Shown here piece after piece: positions 17,596 through 25,521 of a stretch of 64,000 nt of DNA (within the stretch, counting starts at the first letter, position 1; each line of letters begins with the position of its first letter). The notes below the pieces were generated by a model. The model ran no database searches and was not told the origin of the DNA. It was given only the letters and a program-made list of their open reading frames with translations. Source of the stretch: JAWXUK01 sp044432725 (GTDB lineage Bacteria > Bacillota > Clostridia > Oscillospirales > Oscillospiraceae); assembly GCA_044432725.1 (NCBI GenBank), contig JAWXUL010000006.1, forward strand, positions 69,124-133,123, in the 5' to 3' direction. A program made the translations under genes and the position numbers.

Positions 17596-18033
17596 ATGGA
17601 ATATATCCCCAAAGAAATGTTGGACATTCTCAGAGCCGAACATCCCACTGGCTGTCGAGTGAAACTTGTGAAAATGGATGATTGCCAAGCCCCTCCGAAA
17701 GGAACAGAGGGAACAGTCCTCGGAGTGGACGATATTGGTAGCATTAAAGTGGCATGGGATTCTGGTGGTCACCTCAGTGTGGTCTATGGAGAAGACCGAT
17801 GCATTCGGCTCGACCCAGTACACCCCAGGGTGCCCTCTCTTGCCCCCTAAAGGGGGCAATTCACCTTGACAACCATCTGCTATCGACAAAAGACCCAATG
17901 GGAATCAAGGGAAGAGGCAAAGGAGTTCTTCCTTCAAGGACTTTTTGAAACAATGGGTGCTGAACATGAGAGATATGCCAAAATCTACTATGAATTGGTG
18001 CAAGGGAAGTCTGTAGCCACTGATGAGGAATGA
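17596..18033 (+). pseudogene. DUF4314 protein interrupted by an element with a stop codon
   Basis: ATG 17596 after GAGGTGG. The first 75 codons are a DUF4314 domain (LVKMDDCQAPPKGTEGTVLG; SVVYGEDRCIRLDP). A 48-bp element follows; in this phase its loop TAAA supplies the stop at 17848-17850. Downstream, in the same phase, TTICYRQKTQWESREEAKEF through ERYAKIYYELVQGKSVATDE ends at TGA 18031. This second part looks like the C-terminal half found in longer DUF4314 proteins. Restored length is about 129 aa. Alternatively the two halves were separate genes with GTG as the second start. Confidence 0.7.
17821..17867 (+). repeat. two-hairpin element, forward, 48-bp insertion with in-frame TAA
   Basis: CACCCCAGGGTG start; longest hairpin TTGCCCCC-TAAA-GGGGGCAA; ends TTCACCTT, followed by GAC. 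The TAA in the loop ends the DUF4314 frame. Confidence 0.88.
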
Positions 18034-18155
18034 GCACCCCTACCAAGTGGCAATCTCCTGCAAACGAAGGCAAGGGAATCACTAGATAGTGTACCTTTGT
18101 CAGAAATACACATATTTAAGCACTAAACATTGTGTACATTATGCTCTGAATTGAC

Positions 18156-18184
18156 TTGCTATACTCCCCTTATGATGGTAATAT
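18156..18184 (+). promoter_or_regulatory. repeated sigma-A-type promoter, copy 2
   Basis: -35 TTGCTA, 17-bp spacer, -10 TAATAT; ATTGTGTAC lies about 25 bp upstream, as in copy 3. Precedes the amidoligase gene. Confidence 0.7.
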
Positions 18185-18526
18185 GAAAATACGAAAAGGA
18201 ACACGAAAAACAAAAAAACAACCATCAAAAAGGAGAAAAGAATATGTTTACAACACAATTTGGAATCGAAATCGAAATGACGGGGATTACCCGCAAGGAA
18301 GCCGCCCAAGCAATCGGGGATTACCTCGGCGGGCGAGTGAGCAACATTGGAGGGAGCTACGGAACCTACCACATCACAAACGAAGTAGACGGACAAAAGA
18401 GTGAAATCTGGAAGGTTATGTAGAAGCAGCATTCGCCCCCAAAAGAAACAAGGAGGGCAAACGGACAACGCAAGCCGAGAATACAGCGCCCCAGTGGTCA
18501 GCCCAATCCTTACCTACGAGCAAGAG

Positions 18527-18571
18527 GAGGTGAATTTTTGCGAAGCAAAAAGAGAGGCTACCCTGGGGTGC
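18527..18571 (-). repeat. two-hairpin element, reverse, 45-bp insertion
   Basis: GAGGTGAA (one A fewer than usual); hairpin TTTTTGC-GAA-GCAAAAA; CTACCC-TG-GGGTGC. In frame in the amidoligase gene. Confidence 0.87.
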
Positions 18572-18998
18572 ATTGAGGACTTGCAAGAGATTGTTCGGCA
18601 TTTGAGAAAGGCAGGGGCCTTCACCAACAGCGGTTGCGGAATCCACATTCACTGCGACGGAGCAGGGCACACACCCCAAACAATCCGAAACTTCATCAAC
18701 ATTGTGGCAAGCAAGAACGACCTTTTTTACAAAGCACTTCAAATTGACCCACAACGAGCTCGCTTTTGCAAAAAGATGGACAGCGACTTGGTTGGAAAGA
18801 TGAACATGAAAAAGCCCACCACCTTGAAAAAAATCGAGGACATTTGGTACGAGGGCTACCAAGGGGCAAGAGCCACCCACTACCACAACAGCAGATACCA
18901 CTTTTTGAACCTCCACAGCTTTTTCAACGGATGCGGAACAGTTGAACTCAGAGGATTCAACAGCATCCTCCACGCAGGCAAGATTCGAAGCTACCTAG

Positions 18999-19039
18999 CA
19001 CCCCAGGGTACCTTCTCTTGCCTATCGGCAATTCACCTT
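18999..19039 (+). repeat. two-hairpin element, forward, 42-bp insertion
   Basis: CACCCCAGGGTA start; hairpin TTGCC-TATC-GGCAA; ends TTCACCTT followed by GTCC. Deletion gives SYLVLALALNN. Confidence 0.9.
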
Positions 19040-19194
19040 GTCCTTGCCTTGGCCCTCAACAACCAAGCACTCACCCAAAAATCGGCAAGCAGCAAAAAAA
19101 CCCAAATCGAAAAGGTCAAATTCGCAATGAGAACCTGAGCTCAACCCAATTTGGATTTATGGAGAAGAGTTCAAAAATTGCAGAGTTATGGGAA

Positions 19195-19220
19195 CCCAAA
19201 AAGTCCCCAGACTTTTTGGG
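19195..19220. repeat. perfect 11-bp hairpin inside the amidoligase remnant
   Basis: CCCAAAAAGTC-CCCA-GACTTTTTGGG. It differs in sequence from the two-hairpin family and lies in the foreign stretch that interrupts the amidoligase 3' end. Confidence 0.7.
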
Positions 19221-19352
19221 AGAGGAGGAGCAACGAAATGTAGTGACACCCAACGAAAGGAGGGGGGAACGGAATGAAGTTTGCGACGACGACGCAGCCC
19301 ACCTTGACGGCTCAGCGGCTTGGAGATTTGGAAACCCTAACGGCTAACCTAC

Positions 19353-19785
19353 ATAGGCAACCACCCCCACAGCGGGGGTGGGAAAGGGAATGGCAAAAAA
19401 GGGGGCAACACAGCCCCCAACGTAGCGAGAGAAAAAATACTGGGGGCGAGTACCCCACGGCAAAACCAACGGCAACGTGGGGCAACGTGTCCCCAAATGC
19501 GAAAAGGCAACTGGTGGCAACCCCCGGTGGGGCAACCCCAGAGCCAGTGGTGGCAACCCCCGGAGGGGCAACCCCCAGAAGCCAGTGGTGGCAACCCCTC
19601 GGTGGGGCAAACCCAAGCCATCGGTGGCAACGTGTTCCCCAACGTGGCGAGGGAAAAACCTCTGGTGCAAACTCCCCCAAGGGAAAGCCAAGCCAACGTG
19701 GGGCAACACAGCCCCTAGCAATCGGTGGCAACAGCCCATCAGCAAGCCACAGCCATTCCCATGCCATATTGTGTGCAAAAGTCAC
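19353..19785 (+). repeat. GC-rich hairpin cluster with recurring GGCAAC
   Basis: About 430 bp without a credible gene. GGCAAC recurs about a dozen times between C-runs and G-runs that can pair (ACCCCCACAGCGGGGGT, ACCCCCGGTGGGG, ACCCCTCGGTGGGG). CCAGTGGTGGCAACCCC appears twice in a tandem arrangement. CCCCAACGT(A/G)GCGAG recurs at about 19417 and 19646. Composition is far from the surrounding AT-rich DNA. Several frames are open by chance, on both strands. Confidence 0.7.
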
Positions 19786-19830
19786 ACAAACACAGTGGAA
19801 TCATTGTGTACTATATAACTTCAAATTAGC

Positions 19831-19859
19831 TTGCTATCCTCCCTCTTTGATGGTAATAT
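19831..19859 (+). promoter_or_regulatory. repeated sigma-A-type promoter, copy 3
   Basis: -35 TTGCTA, 17-bp spacer, -10 TAATAT, again with ATTGTGTAC upstream. Drives the small gene at 19906. Confidence 0.7.
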
Positions 19860-19905
19860 GACACTACCTTAAGCAAAGGAAACAAAAAACGAGGAGGACA
19901 ACACC

Positions 19906-20154
19906 ATGATGAGGTGAATTGGCGACAGCCAAGAGAGAACACCCTGGGGTGCCAAACAAGAACACGCACGTTACACAAGCCCAGCTTACCTCAGCAAGTA
20001 CAGCACGAGCTGACCTTGCCATCAAGATGGCACTGAACAACCACAACCGAGGGAAAGCAAAATCCTGATATTGGAGGACGGCAATTTGGTCGTAGCCCCA
20101 AACAAGGTGGCAAACAAGCTGATTGCACTAGGCTACGAGAAAATGCATGACTAA
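19906..20154 (+). pseudogene. small phage protein, broken by an element at codon 3 and a one-base deletion
   Basis: GAGGAGG precedes ATGATG at 19906-19911. The element begins at once, and as written the frame is ATG ATG AGG TGA. Removing about 43 bp gives MM then NKNTHVTQAQLTSASTARAD and LAIKMALNNHNRGK. One A is missing in the A-run near 20063, after which KILILEDGNLVVAPNKVANK leads to TAA 20152-20154. Restored length is about 67 aa. The pattern matches small proteins beside the cyclotransferase gene in such prophages; function unknown. Confidence 0.55.
19912..19952 (-). repeat. two-hairpin element, reverse (frameshift plus immediate stop)
   Basis: AGGTGAA; compensated hairpin TTGGC-GACA-GCCAA; ACACCC-TG-GGGTGC. 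The AGG TGA phase puts a stop at codon 4 of the host gene. Confidence 0.85.
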
Positions 20155-20188
20155 CTTTCGGACATTTAAAATTCAGGAGGAAAAACCA

Positions 20189-20682
20189 ATGAAAAAACGA
20201 ATTTATCTAGCCTACGGCTCGAATATGAACCTGCCACAAATGGCAATGCGGTGTACCCCAGGGCATCCCTCTCTTGCTCCTTCGTCGCAATTCACCTTGA
20301 CCCAACAGCAAAAACTATGGGGTCAACAGTAGTAGATGGTTACCAACTTTTATTTAGGGGCAACCCACGGAGTGCCGTTGCCACCATTGAACCTAGCGAG
20401 GGGGCGAAAGTGCCAGCCCTCCTTTGGGAAATCAAAGCCAAAGACGAGGTGGCACTGGACAAATACGAAGGCTACCCCTTCTTTTACGAGAAAGAAACCT
20501 TAGAAGTGGAACTGGATGGCAAAAAAGTCAAGGCAATGGTCTACATTATGACCGAAGGGCACCGATTGGGTTCGCCAAACTGCCATTATTACAGCACCAT
20601 CTTGGAAGGCTACCAATCAGCAGGCTTCGACCCCCAGATCCTCAAAGAGGGGGTGGCGAAAAGTGGTGGCAAATTTGAATGA
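20189..20682 (+). pseudogene. gamma-glutamylcyclotransferase family protein split by a frameshifting element
   Basis: ATG 20189 after CAGGAGG. The N-terminus KKRIYLAYGSNMNLPQMAMR holds the YGSN substrate loop. A 47-bp insertion follows MR. Removing it gives CPTAKTMGSTVVDGYQLLFR and continues through LDKYEGYPFFYEKETLEVEL (catalytic Glu region) to TGA 20680. Apart from the insertion the gene looks healthy, with no other frame error. As the DNA stands, the YGSN part and the rest are in different phases, giving two useless fragments. Such small GGCT-like proteins are frequent in Clostridia prophages; their substrate there is unknown. Confidence 0.88.
20254..20298 (+). repeat. two-hairpin element, forward, 47-bp insertion (frameshift)
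   Basis: TACCCCAGGGCA start; hairpin TTGC-TCCTTCGTC-GCAA; ends TTCACCTT followed by GAC. Splits the cyclotransferase gene. Confidence 0.87.
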
Positions 20683-20899
20683 AACCATTAAAAACCAGAT
20701 TCTAGCACTGCGAAGCGAGGGGCAAAGCAATATGTTTGATGTTCCAGATTGAATTTTTGGCAAATCCTCGCAAATGACCACAAGGTCATGAACTGCTGGT
20801 TATTTGGAGGAAAACAAAGAGGAATATTTGAATTTCATCTTGTACCCCAGGGTGTCCTCTCTTTTTGCTACGCAAAAATTCACCTTAAAAGGTGATTAA
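20666..20899 (+). pseudogene. DUF5049 phage protein, degraded
   Basis: A GTG near 20666 would start ANLNETIKNQILALRSEGQS and NMFDVP, the DUF5049 signature. Several small losses follow between 20747 and 20812 (fragments IEFLANPRK, GHELLVI). The end YLEENKEEYLNFIL, then a 45-bp element, then KGD and TAA 20897-20899. More eroded than its neighbours. Overlaps the end of the cyclotransferase gene. Confidence 0.65.
20843..20887 (+). repeat. two-hairpin element, forward, 45-bp insertion
   Basis: TACCCCAGGGTG start; hairpin TTTTTGC-TAC-GCAAAAA; ends TTCACCTTA. In frame between ...NFIL and KGD of DUF5049. Confidence 0.9.
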
Positions 20900-20919
20900 A
20901 AAGTGAAAAAATCCACAGC

Positions 20920-20953
20920 GAAAAGTCAATGCCTATATGGTATTGGCTTTTTC
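20920..20953 (+). terminator. probable terminator before the large terminase gene
   Basis: GAAAAGTCAATGCC-TATA-TGGTATTGGCTTTTTC forms a 14-bp imperfect stem with a T-run. Confidence 0.5.
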
Positions 20954-21533
20954 TTATGCCAAAATGGAGGTGACCCATGCAAAAACTTAAAAAGTATAAA
21001 CCCACTCAATTTATGGGAAAGAAATCTGTGTATGACCAAGAAAAAGCTGACTATGCCGTGAATTTCATTGAGTGCCTCTGCCACACCAAGGGAACGTGGT
21101 CTGGAAAACCCTTTGACCTGATTGATTGGCAAGAACAGATTATCCGTGACCTCTTCGGAATTGTAAAACCAGACGGATACCGACAATTTAACACGGCTTA
21201 TGTTGAAATACCCAAAAAAATGGGCAAATCTGAACTTGCCGCTGCCGTTGCACTCCTTTTAACCTGTGGTGATTTCGAGGAACGTGCCGAAGTCTACGGA
21301 GCAGCCGCAGACCGACAGCAAGCAACCATCGTCTTTGATGTGGCAGCAGATATGGTGCGAATGTGTCCTGCTTTGAACAAAAGAGTGAAAATTCTCACAT
21401 CTCAAAAGAGGATAGTTTACCTCCCCACCAACAGTTTCTACCAAGTTTTGTCGGCAGAAGCCTATTCCAAGCACGGATTCAACATTCATGGGGTGGTTTT
21501 TGATGAATGACTCACCATCCAAAAAACTCTTTG

Positions 21534-21578
21534 CAGCCCAGGCTGTTCTCTCTTTTTGCTACGCAAAAATTCACCTTA
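21534..21578 (+). repeat. two-hairpin element, forward, 45-bp insertion
   Basis: CAGCCCAGGCTG start; hairpin TTTTTGC-TAC-GCAAAAA; ends TTCACCTTA. Deletion gives KKLFDVMTK in the large terminase. Confidence 0.9.
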
Positions 21579-22574
21579 ATGTTATGACCAAAGGCTCTGG
21601 TGATGCACGGACACAGCCACTGTACTTCCTCATCACCACGGCAGGGACGGACACACATTCTATCTGCTACGAAACCCACCAAAAAGCAAAGGATATTCTG
21701 GAGGGGCGAAAAAAGGACAGCACTTTCTACCCTGTGATTTATGGGGCAGACGAGAGTGACGATTGGACTTCCCCTAAAACGTGGAAAAAAGCCAACCCCT
21801 CACTGGGAATTACTGTTGGGATTGACAAGGTAAAAGTGGCCTGTGAATCAGCAAGGCAGAACCCTGCAGAAGAGAACGCATTCCGTCAACTTCGGCTCAA
21901 CCAGTGGGTGAAACAATCTATTCGATGGATGCCTATGGAGAAATGGGATGCCTGTTCTTTCAAAGTCAGTGAGGAATCTTTGGAGGGGCGTGTCTGCTAC
22001 GGAGGTCTGGATTTATCTTCCACCACCGACATCACCGCCTTTGTGTTGGTGTTTCCTCCAGAGGACGAAGAGGACAAATATGTGGTGCTACCTTATTTCT
22101 GGGTGCCAGAGGACACTTTGGATTTGCGTGTAAAACGTGACCACGTCCCCTATGATGTGTGGGAAAAGCAAGAATTTCTCCAGACCACCGAGGGAAATGT
22201 GGTGCATTACGGCTTCATCGAGCAATTCATTGAGGATTTGGGTTTGAAATACAATATCCGTGAAATCGCCTTTGACCGATGGGGCGCTGTCCAAATGGTG
22301 CAGAACTTGGAGGGCATGGGCTTCACTGTGGTGCCTTTCGGTCAGGGTTTCAAAGATATGTCCCCTCCCACTAAGGAATTGATGAAACTCACCTTGGAAC
22401 AGAAAATTGCCCATGGAGTGCAGCCAGTTCTTGCGATGGAATATGGATAATATTTTCATTCGTACCGACCCTTCAGGCAATATCAAGGCTGACAAGGAGA
22501 AATCCACAGAGAAAATTGACGGTGCCATCGCAACCATTATGGCACTAGACCGTGCCATTCGCTGTGGTGGGGAC

Positions 22575-22615
22575 AAGGTGAATTGGCGAAGCCAAGAGAA
22601 GGTGCCCTGGGGTAC
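22575..22615 (-). repeat. two-hairpin element, reverse, 41-bp insertion (frameshift)
   Basis: AAGGTGAA; compensated hairpin TTGGC-GAA-GCCAA; GTGCCC-TG-GGGTAC. Left flank GGGAC. Shifts the last 12 terminase codons. Confidence 0.9.
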
Positions 22616-22668
22616 AGTGGGCTTAGTGTATATGATGACAGAGGTTTGTTGTTCATATAAAATAATGC

Positions 22669-22697
22669 TTGCGGTTCGCTTGCGATTGTGTTATACT
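22669..22697 (+). promoter_or_regulatory. promoter of the toxin-antitoxin pair
   Basis: TTGCGG, 17-bp spacer, TATACT, 21 bp before the antitoxin start. Gives the pair its own expression inside the prophage. Confidence 0.65.
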
Positions 22698-22718
22698 AAC
22701 CACAAGGAGGCGATGAAT

Positions 22719-23024
22719 ATGGCTAAAACATCTAATGTATTTGCACGAGTAGAACCTGATGTGAAAGAACAAGCGGAGGTAATTTTAACTGAACTGGGGA
22801 TTCCTATGTCAAATGCGGTATCCATGTTTCTAAAACAAGTAATATTACAACGTGGCATACCTTTTGAAATGAAATTACCAGTTAAAACACCTCTTTCTTT
22901 AGAAAACCTGACCTTAGAACAACTTGATTTTGAATTGCAAAAAGGATTTGATGAAATCGAAGAAGGAAAAGGATATTCTCTGGAAAGTGTCAGGGAAGAA
23001 ATGAAACGAGATTATGGTCTATGA
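22719..23024 (+). CDS. RelB/DinJ-family antitoxin
   Basis: 101 aa from ATG 22719, preferred over ATG 22713 because AAGGAGG lies 8 bp before it. The N-terminal ribbon-helix-helix fits DinJ (SNVFARVEPDVKEQAEVILT; GIPMSNAVSMFLKQVILQRG, then IPFEM). The acidic C-terminus (EEGKGYSLESVREEMKRDYG) would bind the toxin. It overlaps the toxin gene by 4 bp. Antitoxins of this class neutralise the toxin and repress their own promoter. Clean, recent-looking sequence without elements. Confidence 0.88.
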   Translation: MAKTSNVFARVEPDVKEQAEVILTELGIPMSNAVSMFLKQVILQRGIPFEMKLPVKTPLSLENLTLEQLDFELQKGFDEIEEGKGYSLESVREEMKRDYGL

Positions 23025-23347
23025 GTGTTGAAATTATTATCTCTCCATCAGCGAAAGCAGATATTCGGGATATTTATGAGTATATTTCTTTTGAATTGGC
23101 TGTACCTCATGCTGCAAAACGTATCACCAATCAGATTTTAAATCGGATTTCATTACTGAGAGATAACCCAGAAATGTTTCCAATTTATCCTGAAGAACCC
23201 CTGTATAGCAAAGAAATTCGCTTTTTCCCTGTAGAAAAATATCTTGTCTTTTACAAATTTAATAAAAATAAAGTAAAAGTTGGTCGTATTATCTATGGCG
23301 GAAGAAGTATTCCAAAGCAAATAACTAACACAATTGACTTTGAATAA
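23021..23347 (+). CDS. RelE/ParE-family toxin
   Basis: 108 aa. The compact fold is seen in IISPSAKADIRDIYEYISFE and the C-terminal FFPVEKYLVFYKFNKNKVKV and GRIIYGGRSI, as in RelE/ParE toxins. Start ATG 23021 lies within the antitoxin's last codons (ATGA). Whether it cuts mRNA or poisons gyrase cannot be told from sequence. A terminator follows at once. The pair probably helps keep the decaying prophage in the chromosome. Confidence 0.87.
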   Translation: MSVEIIISPSAKADIRDIYEYISFELAVPHAAKRITNQILNRISLLRDNPEMFPIYPEEPLYSKEIRFFPVEKYLVFYKFNKNKVKVGRIIYGGRSIPKQITNTIDFE

Positions 23348-23354
23348 ATCCATG

Positions 23355-23386
23355 AAGCATCTATCATCAAAGATAGGTGCTTTTTT
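23355..23386 (+). terminator. Rho-independent terminator
   Basis: AAGCATCTATC-ATCAAA-GATAGGTGCTTTTTT closes the toxin-antitoxin operon. Confidence 0.8.
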
Positions 23387-23446
23387 GTACCCATTTTTAA
23401 GGAGATTATGATATGAACTTATTTCAAGGACTGTTTAAAGCGAGAG

Positions 23447-23488
23447 CACCCCAGGGCATTCTCTCTCGCCTGACGGCGATTCACCTTA
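23447..23488 (+). repeat. two-hairpin element, forward, 42-bp insertion
   Basis: CACCCCAGGGCA start; compensated hairpin TCGCC-TGAC-GGCGA; ends TTCACCTTA. In frame in the portal gene. Confidence 0.9.
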
Positions 23489-23678
23489 ATACTCCCCAAA
23501 ATGCCACGTCAGGGAGTGCTTATCGCTTTTTAATGGGTGGAACAACTAGCAGGGAAGCCTGTGACGGAACGCTCGGCAATGCAAATGACAGCCGTCTATT
23601 CTTGTGTCCGTGTGCTTGCCGAAGCCGTGGCAGGCTTGCCCTTGCATTTATACACTTTTACCCCAGAGGGTGGAAAAG

Positions 23679-23719
23679 CAGCCCAGGCTGTTCTCTCTTG
23701 CCATGGGCAATTCACCTTA
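23679..23719 (+). repeat. two-hairpin element, forward, 41-bp insertion (frameshift)
   Basis: CAGCCCAGGCTG start; hairpin TTGCC-ATG-GGCAA; ends TTCACCTTA. Lies between GGK and EKAINHP of the portal. Confidence 0.9.
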
Positions 23720-23965
23720 AAAAAGCCATAAACCACCCTTTATACAATCTTTTACACAGCGAACCCAACAATGAAATGACTTCTTTTGTCTTTCGTGAGA
23801 CACTCATGACCCACCTTTTATTGTGGGACAATGCTTACGCACAGATTATTCGCAACGGCAAAGGAGAAATTATCGCACTTTACCCCCTTATGCCAAACCG
23901 AATGACTGTGAATCGTGACGGACAAGGGAATTTAATATATAGCTACCACACTTCGTAGAAGCATC

Positions 23966-24943
23966 CTAGTTGATTATTCCTAATTTTTCTGCATATTCGC
24001 AAGCTGATTCGTCATCTTGGAATATTTCATCATATTTACCGCGCAAATTTGCTATATTATCCGTTGTATCAGAAAGAACGTGTTGCATAAATTCTTTAAA
24101 ATCAGGATTTTCGGTAACAAGTCTATCTATTGTTTGAAAATCCAGAGTTTGGCTTGATTTTGACGAAAAAATTATGTCACTTTGACTTATGTTTTTCGGA
24201 TTTAGTTGGATTATACCTATTCCAAAAGCATTATTTAATCTTTGTAGTTCTTCAATGAATTCAGAATCTTTTTCTAGGTGTAATGTCACCAAATAACCTT
24301 CGTTAGCCCAACTAGAATTAGAAACAGCTTGAAAATAACTCTCTCTTAAATTTGTATAATTAAGATTTATCTTTAATTCAAAAGAAAATAATTTATATGG
24401 ATTTGAATCAACTCTAGAATATAAAGTAAGTGTTTCAGGAGTATAATCTTTAAAAGGGAAATAAATTCCTACGATGTCTGGGTGTATCCATTGATTTTTT
24501 CCTTTAAAACCTTTAGTTGACTTTTCGTGATATATAGTTGTTGTTACACATTTAAATAAAGGTGACATCGCAACAAATGTACTTAATAAGATATGGAGTT
24601 CTCTTTCTGAAAAGGATTTTTTTTGTTCATCTTCGGTGGTATTTTCTATTAATTCTGTTGTTTCTGAATTTGTATCATCCAATAAACAATGTACTGGATA
24701 TTCATGATGCTTTAAAAAATATTTCTTTGGCATATCAGTAGTTCTATCAAAAATCGTCTTCTGATTATCTCTAACATCCATTCCAAGTATAGCACTCAAG
24801 GTTGCTTGAGGTGTTTTTCCAGAAGAATTTAGTTTGTCATCTAGGTGATTTACCACTGCATAATTCCAAATCTCAGGAACTGTTGCGTATTTGTTTAGAG
24901 CAGACAGAACCTCTTCTGCTAAAACCTTGAATGTGTACCCCAT
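23966..24943 (-). CDS. HARE-domain protein (COG2958/HrgA-like), cargo gene
   Basis: 325 aa from ATG 24943, chosen for the GGAGGAGAT just upstream; a longer frame from 25003 lacks a ribosome site. The N-terminal HARE winged helix (YTFKVLAEEVLSALNKYATV; TPQATLSAILGMDV) is followed by a C-terminal part with WIHPDIVGIYFPF and KLFSFELKINL, where a D followed by E-x-K resembles a PD-(D/E)XK nuclease core. Such proteins occur near restriction loci. It points against the phage genes and replaces the rest of the portal and the protease, so it is a later cargo acquisition. A defence role is inferred. Confidence 0.65.
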   Translation of the reverse strand: MGYTFKVLAEEVLSALNKYATVPEIWNYAVVNHLDDKLNSSGKTPQATLSAILGMDVRDNQKTIFDRTTDMPKKYFLKHHEYPVHCLLDDTNSETTELIENTTEDEQKKSFSERELHILLSTFVAMSPLFKCVTTTIYHEKSTKGFKGKNQWIHPDIVGIYFPFKDYTPETLTLYSRVDSNPYKLFSFELKINLNYTNLRESYFQAVSNSSWANEGYLVTLHLEKDSEFIEELQRLNNAFGIGIIQLNPKNISQSDIIFSSKSSQTLDFQTIDRLVTENPDFKEFMQHVLSDTTDNIANLRGKYDEIFQDDESACEYAEKLGIIN

Positions 24944-25044
24944 CTTATCTCCTCCAACTTTAACTATTAATATATATTGTACATCAATTATATCATTTGT
25001 CAAGAGGTTTTTATGAATAAAGATTATTTTGGGAAATTCACAAA

Positions 25045-25311
25045 ATGAACTACGAAACGTGGATGAATGTCCATTCTGCTATGGAAAAAGGCTTTGTGGA
25101 CGGCATTCTGGAGGGGCGAAACACAGAAAACACTGGATTCCCTCAAGTTTCTGACACCTACAAAAAAGTGGAGGTCACCAACTCTTTCATGGAAAAAGTA
25201 GCGAAAAAGTGTGTCATTCCACCACAGCCCACCCCTACGGCAGATACCCCAAAAGAACGTAGCATTTCCGATTTACATCAACGGCTAGACCTAATAGCAT
25301 CAAGAATGTAA
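25045..25311 (+). CDS. hypothetical protein, unrecognised
   Basis: 88 aa (NYETWMNVHSAMEKGFVDGI near the start; SDLHQRLDLIASRM at the end). No ribosome site precedes the ATG, so it may be the tail of a longer, lost gene. It lies between the HARE gene and a hairpin array ahead of the capsid gene. Confidence 0.35.
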   Translation: MNYETWMNVHSAMEKGFVDGILEGRNTENTGFPQVSDTYKKVEVTNSFMEKVAKKCVIPPQPTPTADTPKERSISDLHQRLDLIASRM

Positions 25312-25477
25312 TTCGACGAGTCGAATTACCAAACATCAGCTTGCTGATGTTTGCAAAATCGTAACTTGTTACGATTTTGATTCTTTCTTGCTCAATAAAC
25401 TTTTTGTCAGAGATTTTCATAGAAAATCTCTGTGTTGAAAGCAAAGCTTTCAACCAAAATATCTATAAGATATTTTG
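25310..25477. repeat. array of six perfect inverted repeats
   Basis: 25310-25327 AATTCGAC-GA-GTCGAATT; 25331-25352 AAACATCAGC-TT and its complement; 25355-25378 AAAATCGTAAC-TT and complement; 25408-25432 CAGAGATTTTC-ATA and complement; 25434-25454 GTTGAAAGC-AAA and complement; 25455-25477 CAAAATATCT-ATA and complement. Stems are 8-11 bp without mismatch and loops 2-3 nt; stem sequences are unrelated to each other. Confidence 0.85.
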
Positions 25478-25521
25478 AAAAAAGTTATTATCAAAAAACA
25501 CATTTAATGGAGGATTTTACT

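Larger units (their letters stand above)
18244..19347 (+). pseudogene. phage amidoligase family protein, frameshifted, with two elements
   Basis: ATG 18244 after AAAAAGGAG. The start FTTQFGIEIEMTGITRKEAA is the amidoligase signature; later CGIHIHCDGAGHTPQ and TVELRGFNSILHAGK follow. One extra T at about 18421 shifts the frame (WKVM, then RSSIRPQKKQGGQTDNASRE). Two in-frame elements follow (18527 and 18999). After FAMRT the frame is lost again around 19138, and the family end HLDGSAAWRFGNPNG appears at 19300-19347 behind about 100 bp of foreign sequence that includes a perfect hairpin. Amidoligases form amide bonds in peptide conjugates; this copy is dead as it stands. Confidence 0.8.
20977..22660 (+). 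pseudogene. phage terminase large subunit, with two frameshifts and two elements
   Basis: ATG 20977 after TGGAGGTG. N-terminal ATPase: Walker A-like EIPKKMGKSELAAA and Walker B NIHGVVFDE. The frame breaks right after FDE (about 21505). In the next phase SPSKKLF, a 45-bp element, then VMTKGSGDARTQPLYFLITT continue. An extra G at about 22434 shifts again to RWNMDNIFIRTDPSG. A 41-bp element at 22575 shifts the last residues; removing it gives RCGGDSGLSVYDDRGLLFI and TAA 22658. The nuclease domain (GGLDLSSTTDITAFVLVF) is otherwise well kept. Restored length is about 530 aa. Packaging should be lost unless the errors are corrected. Confidence 0.9.
23413..23958 (+). pseudogene. phage portal protein, N-terminal part only, frameshifted
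   Basis: ATG 23413 after AAGGAG. MNLFQGLFKAR, a 42-bp element, then DTPQNATSGSAYRFLMGG. One extra base near 23550 shifts the frame; the other phase reads GKPVTERSAMQMTAVYSCVR and AGLPLHLYTF, the HK97-type portal core. A 41-bp element then moves the phase back, and EKAINHPLYNLLHSEPNNEM leads to LYPLMPNRMTVNRDGQGNLI. The gene ends abruptly at YSYHTS, where the minus-strand cargo gene begins. About 180 of some 400 residues remain, so the portal is lost. Confidence 0.85.

Noticed and set aside
18401..19138. Independent gene starting at 18401
   Set aside because: It is the second phase of the amidoligase; the true N-terminus lies at 18244.
19312..19861. Long overlapping ORFs on both strands in the GC-rich block
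   Set aside because: They are open by composition only; no ribosome sites, no family similarity, repeat-driven peptides.
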